64,000 bases of DNA from Daphnia pulex (lineage: Eukaryota > Arthropoda > Branchiopoda > Diplostraca > Daphniidae), in contig NC_060019.1 of assembly GCF_021134715.1 (NCBI RefSeq), forward strand, positions 8,432,001 through 8,496,000, read 5' to 3'. The position numbers were made by a program, and so were the translations under genes. Position 1 is the stretch's first letter, and each line of letters opens with the position of its first letter. This document shows, one piece after another, positions 48,501 to 60,493 of this stretch. The notes under the pieces are model-generated. The model was not told the origin of the DNA, did no database searches, and saw only the letters and a program-made list of their open reading frames with translations.

Positions 48501-50689
48501 ATGAATGTTGGGGGTCTTTGTGGACGATTATTTTTGTATTATTTTCCCCGATCGATTAAATTTCCTTTGTGTCTGTCCACAACACAATTTCGCATCGATT
48601 TCCTGTTTGGAAAGAATTCGCATTCCCTTAGCGATAAGGAACTAGCAACCACCTTTTGGGCGTTCACCTTGCCGATGGGGTGTGGTTTTCCCTTCGCTTG
48701 AGACACACACACTACGGGGGGTTTTGCCCAGTCTATTGAATAATCAATTCTCGCTGACAGTCCAAAAACCTCAATACGAAATCGACCTGTAAATCTATCG
48801 AATGAATTTCCTTATTCGCCATAAAGAAAAATTTAATTCAAACGGGAATTTTTCCTCGATAAAAAATGTCTAATCTTTTCTTTTCACGATTATTATTTCT
48901 CGCTGCCAAACGACGACACTAAAAACCGACGGATGGATATTCATTTTCGCCGGGTAATTTTTCTTACTGTAGGGTAGTGTTTCACGCGTTTGCGATACCT
49001 CGGTGAACGTTACGTGACGACAGTCAAAACTGCATGACTCGTTCAACTGTTTTTGATGTGAGCCGTTTTGATTTCACTTTTCTCTCTCTCGCACTTTTAT
49101 TACTTTTGATTGAGACTGCCAAATTGGATGCATGTCAAAAAAGCCCACCCAGAAACGTCGAAACAAATGAATGGTTGAAAACAATGGGCCCATTTCTTAT
49201 TATTATTCATTATTTTTTTGTTTTGTTTCTCTTCTCAGATCTGGTTACTGGCTATTTCGGATTGTGGACGATCTGCAAAGACCTGCCCCAGGGGCGTTCC
49301 TTCTGTGGCTTGAATATCACTGCTTTTAACCTGTCAAGTAAAATGTTGATGCCCATGTCAGATTTCCGTTGCAGTCATTCTCACCGGCTTATTGTTCTTT
49401 CAGCATGGACATTTATTGCCGGAGTCATTGCTGTTGTCAGCGTCATCTCCCTCGGTCTGGCTGCCCTGCTGGGCGTCTGTCTCCTACTGATGCTCAAAAC
49501 CCAGGAGCGCGTCTGTCTGCCTTATCGACCGGCCGTTGTGGCCCGTCTCGTCCTCTCGGCACTCGCAGGTATAGACAAGACAACCAAGTTGATTGATTAT
49601 TTGATCCTTTTTCTATACCTGCTGACCATTTGACTTTTTGTTTCATCCGCCTCAGCTCTCATGTCGACTACAGCCATAGCATTGGCCAGCATCCGGACAG
49701 ACGAGAGACTACCTTACGGCTTGAGTCGAGGATGGACCTTCTACCTGCAGATGCTGGTCATCGCATCCGAAGTCCTCCTGACGCTGGCCTCCACCTACGA
49801 TTTGATGCTGAGTCGACGGCTGGGCGGCGATCCCACATTTTACAGCCGCGATCCTTCAGGCTCCGGCGCTCTCACCTACTCCAATCCCAGTTTCAAGGAC
49901 GATTCCGGCCGTCCCAGCGGAGTGGGTGGCGGGCGACCAGGAAGCGGAATGGGCGGAGGGCGGCCGGGAAGTAGCAACGGTTCCTCGACTAGTAACAGTA
50001 GCATCAACACCATCGTCTCGGCCAGCTCCGTCCGATCGGCACCCAATGGCAAACAGGTCAGCACCAACGGGGCCCGAATGCACAACTCGCACAATAAAAC
50101 TTCCTCCTCAGGCAAGAGCCCTTCTTCCGGCAGAGCGTCACCTAAACGGCCAAGTACTATTGATTTTCAATTGATCCTTGATTGTATTACTAATCGACTC
50201 ATTTGTTCATTTACAGCCACGGGACGATTGGCGAACGGTGCGATGATCCGCGCGGCGGCCGGCCGTGGGAGCCAACGAAGTCGGTCAAGTGGACACAACA
50301 GTTCAAGATCGAAACCGACCATAGCCTTAACGGCCTCCAGTGCCCATCCGTACTCGATGGGAGGAGCTGACGGGCGATCACCCGACAGCGTCGATCACGG
50401 CAGCACGTCGAGCATTTTAAATGGATCATTCGGCTCGATCGAGAGTTCCAGCTACGGCACGACCAGTTCCATCATCTCCACGAGTTCCATCTCGTCCAAC
50501 CCGATGGCTCTGTCACCCCGCAAATCTTCGCTCAAGAAGCCCAGACCGCGCAATGAGGTCCCGGCCTCTCCAGTGCCGGAAGGAAGCGAAACAGGTAGCA
50601 TCTTGGGATTCCAGAATCCGGGCTTTGGCGAAAACCGGCCCGGAAGCATCAAACGGGTCCGCATAGCCTCGCAGAGCACCGATGTTTAA
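45501..50689 (+). CDS. Claudin/PMP22-superfamily four-span membrane protein
   Basis: Five exons: 45501-45633, 49239-49337, 49404-49568, 49656-50153 and 50217-50689, giving 455 residues. Membrane segments fall at about 8-30, 79-107, 117-141 and 157-182. The first extracellular loop carries the claudin-family signature: W32, then GLW at 52-54 with C57 and C67. The last 260 or so residues form a long cytoplasmic tail rich in Ser, Gly and Pro, probably disordered. Length and tail are longer than in typical vertebrate claudins (about 210-230 residues). I cannot name a specific orthologue; junctional or clarin-like roles are possible. Intron 1 is 3.6 kb. The last intron (50154-50216) is 63 nt with no in-frame stop, so retaining it would simply add 21 residues. 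The ATG at 45501 is the one in frame with the first membrane span. Confidence 0.8.
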
Positions 50690-51654
50690 AACAAAACAAA
50701 ACTGTGTCTACACATGTGTACGCCATTCGCATCGTTTTGGATGGATCGTGGACTATTTAGATAACTTTTTTCAACGCATGCGACTTTTGACAGGATCAAC
50801 TTGTGTTTGAGAGCATTTAACGGTTTGAAATGGAGCCAAGCTCATCTTGAATGGATACACAAATGTTCAGTTGTTTCTGTCGGTCGTTCCAAAGAGCGCG
50901 ATCGAAAAAGGCGAGACGTTCAAGTAAAAATCAAGATCAAACAAACAATCGTTTCAAAAGTATTTCAAAGAAAAATCTCTCTCGCACACATATACCTTTT
51001 TTTTTGTGACGAAGAAAACATTGCGACTGCATTCAAACCTATGGTATCTTCCGTCCGTGTGTGTGATACTAACCGGTGTGTAGTAAGACTTGCGTTTTCT
51101 CGTTTAGGAAAAAACAACAACCTTTTTATATTATCTGACCTTTCATTTTGAACACCCTCCGTTTTGGAAATGAATCCATTCCGGCGGCAAGCCCATTCCC
51201 GCTTTTCTCTCAAATTTTGACAAAATAACATTTGCGGATCAATCTTGTTTTTTTTACATTCGAATGAGTAGCTACCATAAAAATCAAGCCAATTTCTTCT
51301 TATTGACTAGAGGAGTGGATACGTGTAATATATTTAAAAAATTTGTGTCGTGTGTCTGTTTCAAAGTGCAGGTGCCAACGCCAATGTTGCTTTTAGGAAC
51401 CTGAAGCTTGGTATACTAAGGCGGTAAAATCAATAATTGGGATTTTGGAAACAACCGATATAAAGTGTGTGTTTTTTTTTTTTGAATTATTTACTTGCGA
51501 ATTTAAGTTTTCGATTGTTTCTGTGGTTGTGAAAAAGACTCGCCCATTGTTCTCGTTATTTTCTTTTCCGTTTCGTTAACTTGTACTATCGCTACGTGAC
51601 ATTTGGCTTCGAAAATCATTAAAGCTAATGCACAAAGTCGAAAATGAAAAGCAG

Positions 51655-51693
51655 GTTTCTCTCTCTATCTCTCTCTCTTTCTCTCTCTCTCCT
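51655..51693. repeat. CT-rich simple repeat
   Basis: Interrupted CT dinucleotide tract in the presumed 3' UTR of the claudin-like gene. Confidence 0.8.
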
Positions 51694-51729
51694 TTTTTAA
51701 ACTTTCATACTTCAAACAAAAAATTCCAA

Positions 51730-51778
51730 TTTATTCGAATCTTAATTAAATGAATGCTGTACCCGACTGTGGAATAAA
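51730..51778. terminator. Interleaved poly(A) signals of convergent genes
   Basis: AATAAA on the + strand at 51773-51778 fits the 3' end of the claudin-like gene. TTTATT at 51730-51735 is AATAAA on the - strand and lies about 140 bases past the fuzzy stop codon. Because each signal lies beyond the other in its own direction, the two mature 3' UTRs would overlap by several tens of bases. Confidence 0.6.
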
Positions 51779-51873
51779 AGTGCACACTTTGTTCTCCCAA
51801 ATGACTGTACGAATCGATTATATTGTTTTGGTTGCGCACAATGAATTATAGATCAATGTTTCTTCAGAATGGG

Positions 51874-53573
51874 TCATCCCCACTTGCAATTCTTTTCGTG
51901 TGTAAGTATTTTCAGGGTTGATCGAGTGATGGACCTGTTTCACGTAAACGGAATCAAAGAACGGTACTCGTGGGAACGTTTAAAATGTTAATTTACCTGA
52001 GGTAATGGTTATGAAGCCCGGACGGATAAAGGACAAGTATCAAATGCATTTCCGATATTAAGGCATGTAGAGAATAATATTCAAAATTCATGAAGACTTC
52101 CTTGGAATCGTGAGACGCATCTTCTGAATCTAAACGTTTAAAAGTTCAAGATTACAGAATTTGTTGTAAAAATAAGAAAAATGTTAACCAACCGGATTGG
52201 GTGGCACTGGGTAAGTTGATCATGGTTCCGACAATTGTTTTGTAAAATGTTCGCAGTATATCTCGCTTTCGAACAGCGGTTAAGTGCGAATGAGCATCCC
52301 CGCTCGTTGAATGCGGAGAAAGTGAGCTGAGTGATCGCCGCTTCTCCGTATTAACCACCAAGTAACTAGAAATGGCCCAACACAACAATATTCAAAGTTC
52401 TGCAACAAGAAATGAGCTGCAAATATACTCACGAAAGAACATTCTTATCCAAAGTAATATCGAGGGGAATGTTGGCTGGATAACACGACTCGGCTGACTT
52501 GAGAAGGGCAAACGCGGTCCTCCAGAACCGTTTCACTTCCTTTTCCAAGTCGGCAAGAGAAGGTGTTGGTCCACAAAGTAGGCAGACGTCAGAATTCTGA
52601 GTCAATTTCCATTGCACCAGGCGAAAAGGTATTTTGGGACTTCTCACGGGAAGGTAAATCGGAATGTCGATTCCAGTGTCGTACCTTTCGTTCGACAAGA
52701 GTAACTGGATCTGCAACAATTCAACACTGTCGAGAGTCCACCAATTTGGTGTCGCTGCTGCAACTTTGCCGCTGACTCGTAGACAACCAAACACCGTGCC
52801 AACACTCTCAGCAAAACAGTTTAGAATGCCCTAAAATAATAAAACATAAATGTACTATTGATTGAATCTTTGTGCATGCATTTAATTACCTCAAATGTTG
52901 ATCGCTCAGTGCAGCAAAGTACATCTGTGTAATTGGTCAAGTCACAAAAGTCCTCCAAATCTTCTTTAGGGCTCAATCCATCAAGGATTGTATCAATCAG
53001 AGGGTAACACACCTACATCGGGGGAGAGATTTCTTTAAAATTAACAAAAAATTGCGATTATTTGTAAGATCAATGTATAACCTTTAGATCTTTCTTCAGT
53101 CTTTCAATGTTTTTTACACTGACCAATTCTTCTAAACCTAAGTAAAATACCATTGTGTGGGAAACAAGGTCAAGGATGTGTTTTAAATGCACAGTAGATA
53201 GGGACGAGTCAGTTGCGACTATACAGAGCATAAAAGTATCATGATATTCCTTCCAGACAACAAATGTATTTTCTGAGCAAGTGTTTTCAAGCTCAGCTCC
53301 TTGAGTTTTTGTGTAAGTGTAAACACCTGTTGGGTGGAAAAGAAAGAAATTTAGGAAATTAATGTAAATCATATTAGTACATTAGAAATAATTAACAAAC
53401 CGTTCAAGCTGGCCACCAATGGGAAAGGTAGCTGTAAAGTAAAGACATGGATTTTAGATCAAATATCATGAGGTAGAAATAATATATGAAGCAATTACAG
53501 ATGGAATGTCCCCTTTCCTCCTTATAAACAAGGGCAGTCCACTTAACGATTGACAAGTTAAATAAGCCGCCAT
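51874..53573 (-). CDS. fuz: Fuzzy, planar cell polarity effector (CPLANE subunit)
   Basis: Eight exons on the minus strand: 53573-53499, 53431-53401, 53326-53082, 53012-52890, 52830-52433, 52365-52193, 52129-51997 and 51934-51874. The phases join exactly to a 412-residue protein, close to the roughly 418 of human FUZ. It starts MAAYLTCQSLSGLPLFIRRK, like the first strand of the longin-like domain in this family. Other family stretches are PFPLVASLNG, VVWKEYHD, LGLEELVSVKNIERLKKDLK, KVAAATPNWW, IPIYLPVRSPKIPFRL, DVCLLCGPTPSL and LRTFYKTIVG. Fuzzy acts with Inturned and Wdpcp in the CPLANE complex at basal bodies, controlling planar polarity and cilium assembly. The exon 6 acceptor was chosen because the nearer AG gives a stop and this one restores homology. 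It is divergent from the phosphorylase kinase gene. Confidence 0.93.
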
Positions 53574-54045
53574 TTTCCGACTTTGGCACTAGTTTAAGAT
53601 TGTTGTCGATTGTTTTTTTGTTTATAAAAAAACCCAGAAGAATTGCCCTTGGACTTTCCTTCAAGGTTTCAGCAACCGAGTTGCTGAACCTTTTTTGGAA
53701 TTTTCTGTTATGTGTTATCGTTCATTACTAAAAAAAAAAAGAATACAAGTTATTTGCAATTTTTTTACTGAATTCCATGAGTACTTATAGAATTGGGGCA
53801 AAAATGGATCAATTTCATGTGAAGGTCAAACAGTAGGTTGAATGGGTGTTATTATTAGCCTAGGGCTCCCTGGTGGATCAAATAGATGTTGCGTAGTCTG
53901 CTACTATCCTATCACCACCAGCAGACGCAGAAGGAACTGGGACTCGATCTCGATCGGTTGTGGCAGGTGTGAAATGAAATTGTGAACTGTTGTCTTGTTT
54001 GAATTTGGTTGAGAAATGGAATTCCCTTACACCAGCAAAAATAAA
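53574..54045. promoter_or_regulatory. Bidirectional promoter region, fuzzy / phosphorylase kinase
   Basis: Only 472 bp separate the two start codons, which face away from each other, so both 5' UTRs and core promoters must share this space. No TATA box is obvious in the right place. A further in-frame ATG at 54016 could lengthen the kinase subunit by ten residues, but family conservation begins at 54046. Confidence 0.6.
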
Positions 54046-57000
54046 ATGAGGTCCCGAAGTGGTTCGGGAGTTCGATTGGAGTATTACCAACGACTTGTGT
54101 ACAAAACAATTTTGAGATATCAAGTAAGAACATTTTTAATTGAATCCTGTCAATCTCTTGTTCCACTGCTATTCATGACTAAATTACTGTATTTTTTTTC
54201 TTTTAGAATCCAGTAACTGGGTTGCTTCCAGCTTCTCCTACAAATGAACACGCCTGGATTAGGGATAATGTATATAGTATTCTTGCAGTGTGGGCGCTTT
54301 CAATGGCCTACAAAAAGTATACAGATATGGATGAAGACAAAGCAAAAACCTATGAGCTTGAGCAGCGATGTGTGAAACTTATGAGAGGGCTGCTCATGTC
54401 CATGATGCAACAGAAAGATAAACTAGAAAAATTTAAAGTCTCACAAAATCCTCTTGACTCACTTCATGCCAAATATAGCTCATCCACAGGGGCAACAGTT
54501 GTAACTGTAAGTTTCACACTACAATTTCCCAAGTACCCTTTCTTCAGTATTTTTTATTTGTTTCAATTAGGATGCTGGTTGGGGACACTTGCAAATTGAT
54601 GCCATTTCCTTATATTTGCTTATCCTGTCACAAATGACTGCTTCAGGTCTGTAACTAGATAGTACAAACTGAGATATATCAAATGTCATTTGCCAGTAAT
54701 ATTTATGTTTCTGTAGGTCTTCAGATTGTATTTAACTTGGATGAAGTTTCTTTTGTTCAGAATCTTGTGTTTTATATTGAATCTTCTTATTGTGTTCCGG
54801 TATGCCAATTTTGTAATGGTTTTTTCTGTTATATGTTTCCATTTTAATCTTTGACTTGTTGAATAGGATTATGGTATATGGGAACGAGGCGACAAAACAA
54901 ACCATGGTCTCCCAGAACTTAATGCCAGTTCCATTGGTGAGGAACATTAATTTACGATGTGTAAGCTGCGTATTTATACTTACGAATTTATTTGTGGTTT
55001 AGGAATGGCTAAAGCTGCGCTGGAAGCAGTTAATGAACTCGATTTATTTGGTGCGCGAGGTGGTCCGACATCTGTTATCCATGTTTTGGCTGACGAAGCG
55101 CAAAAATGTCAAGCGGTGTTGCTGGTAAAATTTCAACACACTCTTGTTTTCTATCTTGGAAGCAGCTACGTTTTCAACAAAACGACATAATTTTGTTCTA
55201 TTTCAGTCAATGCTCCCCCGTGAATCGAATTCAAAAGAAGTGGACGCAGCTTTGTTATCCGTCATAGGATTTCCTGCATTTGCTGTTGATGATCCAGAAT
55301 TGATCAAACTAACTCGAACAACCATTCAAGAAAAACTTCAAGGACGATACGGTTTCAAGAGGTTTTTGCGTGATGGATACAAAACTCCAAAAGAGGTTCC
55401 ATCGAAAGTTTATCTATTTCTGAAAGTTCATAACACGTATTTGTCTTTTCAGGACCCGAATAGGTTATATTATGAGCCTTTCGAATTAAGAGTTTTCGAA
55501 AATATTGAATGTGAGTGGCCGCTATTTTTCTGCCTTTCGATGCTCGACTTCCTTTTTCAAGGAGATAAAGAGGCCGTAGAAGAATATTCGGAGGCACTTG
55601 AAGAAGTTAGAATGACTCAGTATTCATGACATGTTTGAATTTCGTATTTAACATACCCTGACTTCCAATTTAGATCGTAATCAAAACTGAAGATGGGCTA
55701 AAGTTTGTTCCCGAACTTTATGCCGTTTCAGCAGAAACTGTTAATGAAGAGTATAAATGTCCGGGTAGTCAGGACAGAGTAGCCGTTGGCAGAGTTCCTT
55801 TCATGTGGGCTCAATCCCTGTACATAGTTGCTCAATTATTGAAAGAGGTGAGATTTGTTTACACTGCTTTAAATTGCTGAAAACTATATCCTTTTGTTTC
55901 AAAACAGAATTTCATAGCTCCCGGGGAGCTTGATCCGTTGAACCGTCGATTAGGTTCACAGAAAAAACCGGATGTGGTAGTCCAAGTTGTTATTCTTGCG
56001 GAAGACGCTTCTATACAGGAAAAGCTGAATCACTATGACATTCAAGTACAAACTGTACAGGAATGCGCACCAATTGAAGTCCAACCCGCACGCGTACTTT
56101 CTCACCTGTACACGTATCTCGGTAAATCTAAAATTGAAGTCTATTCAATATAATTTGACGTGAACAATTTCATTTTACAGGTCAAAATAAGAAACTCAAT
56201 TTGTCTGGACGCAGATCTCGAGACGTTGGCATTCTTAGTACCAGCAAACTCTATGCGCTACAGGATCGCATATTTGCTTTTACACCGCAGGTCAGCATCC
56301 GATTATTTGAAATTACGATTCTTTATTAACACTGTTTTTTTATCATATTTAGCTTACCGATCAAGATCACTTTTACGTCGCAGTTGACTATGAACTGATG
56401 ATTGATACGTTTAAAAATGAGCTGTATTTCTTGAAGTCCTCTTGGCAAAATATGTTGGGGAGACCAGTTGTTGTCGTTGTTATTCGTCAAGTACAACTTG
56501 GTAATCGCTCAAGTTAAATCTGTTAGAATTGTTCTTTAAATTCACCTTTGTAATTTTAGATCAAGGGAAAATACCTGTTGCTATGGTCACCACTTTGAAA
56601 AAGCTTAAAAGCGGTTACATAAACGGCACTAGGTAAATCAATTGTGATTGTATTTTTTTTCGCTTTTGATTTTCAATTCTTTTTTTTTTTTCAGAGTTGC
56701 TCTCGGAAATTTGTGTGATTTTCTCAACACATCATGTATAACTAATTTGAGCTTCTTGGGAAGTTCAGAGGAAGGCATGCCTGATCGTAAGACTTCATCA
56801 ATTAACCAATTTCAAGTTTCAAAAGGTTATATTATGCTTAATCTTTTAAAGGTTTGAACTCGAAAGTGATGCAATATTTGGAGGATCACCTTCACAAGAC
56901 ATTTGTGCCGCGTACAGGGTTCATTCATCACTCAACCCAGCGTTTGCGAAAAAAGAATGTGGTATTTAACCAAAACCCCAAGAGAAAACTGTCATACCGA

Positions 57001-58872
57001 GGGTCTATCCGGCGGACTCGATGCATTCAATTTGAGAATCTAGAAGTTCCTTTCACTAAAGGTGAATTTATACGACGGAAGGTTTTTTGGGATTGCGGGA
57101 GTTTAATGTTTCTGTTTATTTTTTAAAGAACTACCGAGCATAGCGTCTTCTAGAGCTGCCTCTCCAGGTCTGTCCGTATCGCCTGAAACTGAGGGGGGCA
57201 GTGTGATGTCAGCAGAACCCCGATCACCTTCTCCTAAAGACGAGGAAACATGGGTTATGTTTACTCGTCATCGCACGTATTCTGATGCACAGTATGAGAA
57301 TACAGAGGTAATCTTGCCATCTTTTACTTTCTTAATCCTATTAGCTCATTATATTCAATGTCATTGCTAACAGGTTGACGAGTTATTGCATATGCTGAAA
57401 GATTCGGAAAGTCTTGATGAACAAGGCGACATTCTTCATTTCCTTGTTATTGAAAAAGGCATAGACTATATGACGGGAAAGATGGAAGATGGAACTCCCA
57501 TAAGAGTAAAAGATCTTCTTAAAGATCTTTACGAAAAATCGTGCCGCCAGAAAAAATGGGGACTCGTTCGACATACAGCAGGTATGCTTGGCAAGAGAGT
57601 TGAAGACCTTGCAAAAGCAGTGACAGATTTGCTGGTACATCAAAAGCAAGTCACTGTGGGAATGCCACCATACAATGAACGAACAATTACAGCGCCATTA
57701 CCCAATTCCGAATTGAGACACTTAATCCACCAGGTATGTCACAGATTTTGCGATAAATTTTTTTCCCCTCTGCAAAGTCTGCATTTATAACTTTACACCT
57801 TATATTATTTAGGCTTACGGAGATGATGACAGTTGTGCCATGTTGACACAAGAACTGGTTCTTTACTTAGCCATGTTTGTGCGAACAGAGCCTTCTCTCT
57901 TTCTCGAAATGCTTCGCCTACGAGTTGGTCTCATCATTCGTGTGATGGCTTCTGAGTTGTCACGTAGCGTAAAATGCGATAGTGACGAAGCAACGGAGCA
58001 CCTTCTTAACTTATCTCCGTTTGAAATGAAGAATTTATTGTACCACATTCTCAGCGGAAAAGAATTTAACATGGTAACAAGCGGCGTCAGTGGAAATTTC
58101 TCTGTTCTAAGCAACAAGTTAAGCAGGGTATGGAACGTTTTTAAATAGCCGAAACATCTAATAGATATGCTAATGAATCTGTACTTCCTGGCGTCATTTT
58201 CAGGTGAGCCGACGAAGTCAAATCGGAACTCTTTTGGGTCGTGGCTCTACGTCTACTCCAGATAATGAACCAGAGAATGCAGAACCGGATCGTCAAGGAC
58301 AATGGATTCGTCGCCGCCGCTTAGACGGTGCACTTAACCGCGTTCCTCGTGGGTTTTACTCGCGGATTTGGCTGTTGTTGGAGAGATGTCCAGGAATTAT
58401 AATCGAAGGCAAACTCTTATCGCAAACGCTCACCCAAGAGATGACGTCGGGTGAACTGAAATTCGCCCTGCAAGTGGAAACAGTCTTGAATGCCATTCCC
58501 CAACCTGAATATCGACAGCTTATGGTCGAAGCGATGATGGTTTACTCGCTGCTCGCTGAATACAACTCAGTGCCTACACTGGGGCAGACGTTGTGTGTTG
58601 AAAGGTTGGTTCACGCGGCTAACAAAATATTTCTGGATGATCAAATGCAAATTCAAGGAGATGCAACTCTTTGCTGCGCTAAGCCGAAGGAGCAGCGTGA
58701 ATTAACGCCAACTGGAACACTTTTGTGTGGAGGAGCAGCTTATGTTTGTCAACATTTTTATGACAGCGCTCCTAGTGGCTGTTATGGAACCATGACTTAT
58801 TTGATTCGAGCTTTAGCAACCATCTTAGACTGTTTCCCTATTGAAGGAGAGATAGACTGTGCCGTTTCTTAG
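54046..58872 (+). CDS. PHKA: Phosphorylase b kinase regulatory subunit alpha
   Basis: Nineteen exons give 1204 residues: 54046-54123, 54207-54506, 54571-54646, 54717-54799, 54867-54936, 55003-55124, 55207-55395, 55453-55605, 55674-55847, 55908-56121, 56181-56290, 56353-56500, 56560-56632, 56695-56786, 56852-57061, 57129-57307, 57374-57733, 57813-58127 and 58204-58872. All phases agree and length fits the family (about 1220). The start [18 protein letters not shown] and [10 protein letters not shown] begin the glucoamylase-like N-terminal domain; [15 protein letters not shown]-like and [10 protein letters not shown] stretches follow. The Ser/Pro-rich middle (about residues 690-760) is the variable regulatory region. 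The C-terminus ends in CAVS, a CAAX box, so farnesylation is likely, as in known alpha and beta subunits. The protein restrains the gamma kinase in the holoenzyme and links phosphorylation and calcium to glycogen breakdown. An unusual donor (GAA|gttaga) ends exon 8. Confidence 0.95.
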
Positions 58873-59313
58873 GTAAGCATGATTTCGAGTGGAAAATTGC
58901 CAATTCCTCTTACTTAAGTGTGTCACAGTTGTGTAGACTTCTTAGTAGAGCTCTTGTTGTTTCCCGTCCTGATGTTTCGGTATTCGGTTCACAGTGCATT
59001 GTTTTGTTCATTGGATATTTGCCACGTGTGGCAAATTATTGGTCTGATTTTATTTTGCAATCATCTCAGATATTGCATACTTAAATAGTTAAATTTCAAT
59101 TAAACTTGAACTCAGTTATGTTTGCATTGCACTAAAAATTGGAATATGTATGAGTAATCTAAAAATTACTCAGATATAATTGTCAAAAGTCCAAAACTAA
59201 AACCACACCACCTAGATAGTGCAGTTTTTCCACAAACAAAAATAGAAGAAAGAAATGTTACATTATTGTGTTGGTATTTCATTAACGAAGACTGTGTATA
59301 CTAAATCTGGCAA
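58873..59313. other. Shared 3' region of PHKA and mRpL28
   Basis: About 440 bases between two convergent stop codons. It contains an ATTAAA at 59099-59104 on the + strand that could end the kinase mRNA. GTAAGC directly follows the kinase stop codon, so an intron in the 3' UTR is possible. No coding frame is supported. Confidence 0.45.
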
Positions 59314-60215
59314 TTACACTGATTTGTTAAATTTGAAAGGATTCCAAGAAGACTTGGGAGTAGGAGGAACTGATTTTTCTTCTTGTTCTGCTATCAGTTG
59401 TTGAATGAACTCTTCTCTAAATTTTATTTTCAAAGGTTGTTTTACAGCTGGTGCCTTGACTTCTCGTTGTTCTGATTCACCCAACTTTTCAAGTGCTTCT
59501 TGTATTGTAAGTCCATACCATTCCGCTTCCTCTAAGGGTATTATGTGCTTCTGATATTTTTGTAACAACTCTTCCCTCTTAACAGCATTATTTGGCAAAA
59601 AATCTTTTTTGGCCAGTGCAAGTAATAGTGATCTCTTCAATTTGACCCCTAGGTTAGACTTCAAATCTTGAGGAGGTGTCTAGAGAAAGAAAATAGCCAT
59701 GATGCAAGCATAAAATAAGCCAGGTATGTTATGAACTTACTTCTAGTATGTAACTGTCGAAGCCATAATGTTGGTCAACAAGACGAAGTGTTCTAGGAGT
59801 AACTGTTATTTCCATGTGCTTGTCCAGTATTTCACTGTAAAGGACTGATTTGATGAGAGAAGGAAACCAAAAATGTGGTGCCCTTCTCCGAAGTGGGTTC
59901 CTTTTCTGGAATCCCCGAACTAAAGCTTCACCTCCCCACAAGCCATCCTCAAATTCTTTTGGATAGGTAAGTGGAATTGGTTTATTTTGAATAACTTTCC
60001 TAAAATAAAAATTATTAATCTATATTAATCAAAAGGAGACATGCTTAAGCTACAGTTGCAACTTACACTTCTCCCGTTTCAGGATTTCGTTTCCATTTTC
60101 CTTCCTCGGGTACGTAATGGACAGGAGCTTGGGGACCCCATCTCCATTCTTTGTAGAATTTCTGATAGAAAACAGGAAATCGGTTTAAAAAAGATCTAGA
60201 TTTAACGGCCGACAT
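59314..60215 (-). CDS. mRpL28: Mitochondrial large-subunit ribosomal protein bL28m
   Basis: Three exons on the minus strand: 60215-60067, 59999-59741 and 59679-59314, giving 257 residues, equal to the usual length of about 256. Family stretches include RFPVFYQKFYKEW near the start, HYVPEEGKWKRNPETGEV, the GLWGGEALVRGFQKRNPLRR core with PHFWFPSL, and EILDKHMEITVTPRTLRLVD. The C-terminal part is charged and helical, as in metazoan members, and ends NPFKFNKSV. The protein is part of the mitochondrial 39S subunit; the N-terminus is basic (SAVKSRSFLNRF), fitting import into the matrix. The start is the first ATG in the frame and sits 278 bp from the divergent lipase gene. Confidence 0.94.
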
Positions 60216-60493
60216 TCCCTTGATTGAATTTTAAGTGGTATCCTAATTTTCTTGCCACTCAACTAAAGTCGGTAAATGTGTTTTCCTATTTTTTACGCTG
60301 CAGACGACAGTAGAGCTAAATTTTCGTTGAATTAATGGTCGCTAGATGACTTTAATTGTTTTTAATTTTTCAAAAATATGCCCGGGAGATATTTGCCACG
60401 ACACTGTTTGTAATGGTGGTAAAATTCAGCCGAAAGCTTTCGGAAATTGTTTCGGAAAACCTTAAGTTTCATAACTGTATAATACTGGAGATT
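60216..60493. promoter_or_regulatory. Divergent intergenic region, mRpL28 / lipase A
   Basis: 278 bp between oppositely oriented start codons must hold the promoters of both a housekeeping mitochondrial ribosomal gene and a secreted lipase gene. No convincing TATA box is seen on either strand. Confidence 0.5.
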
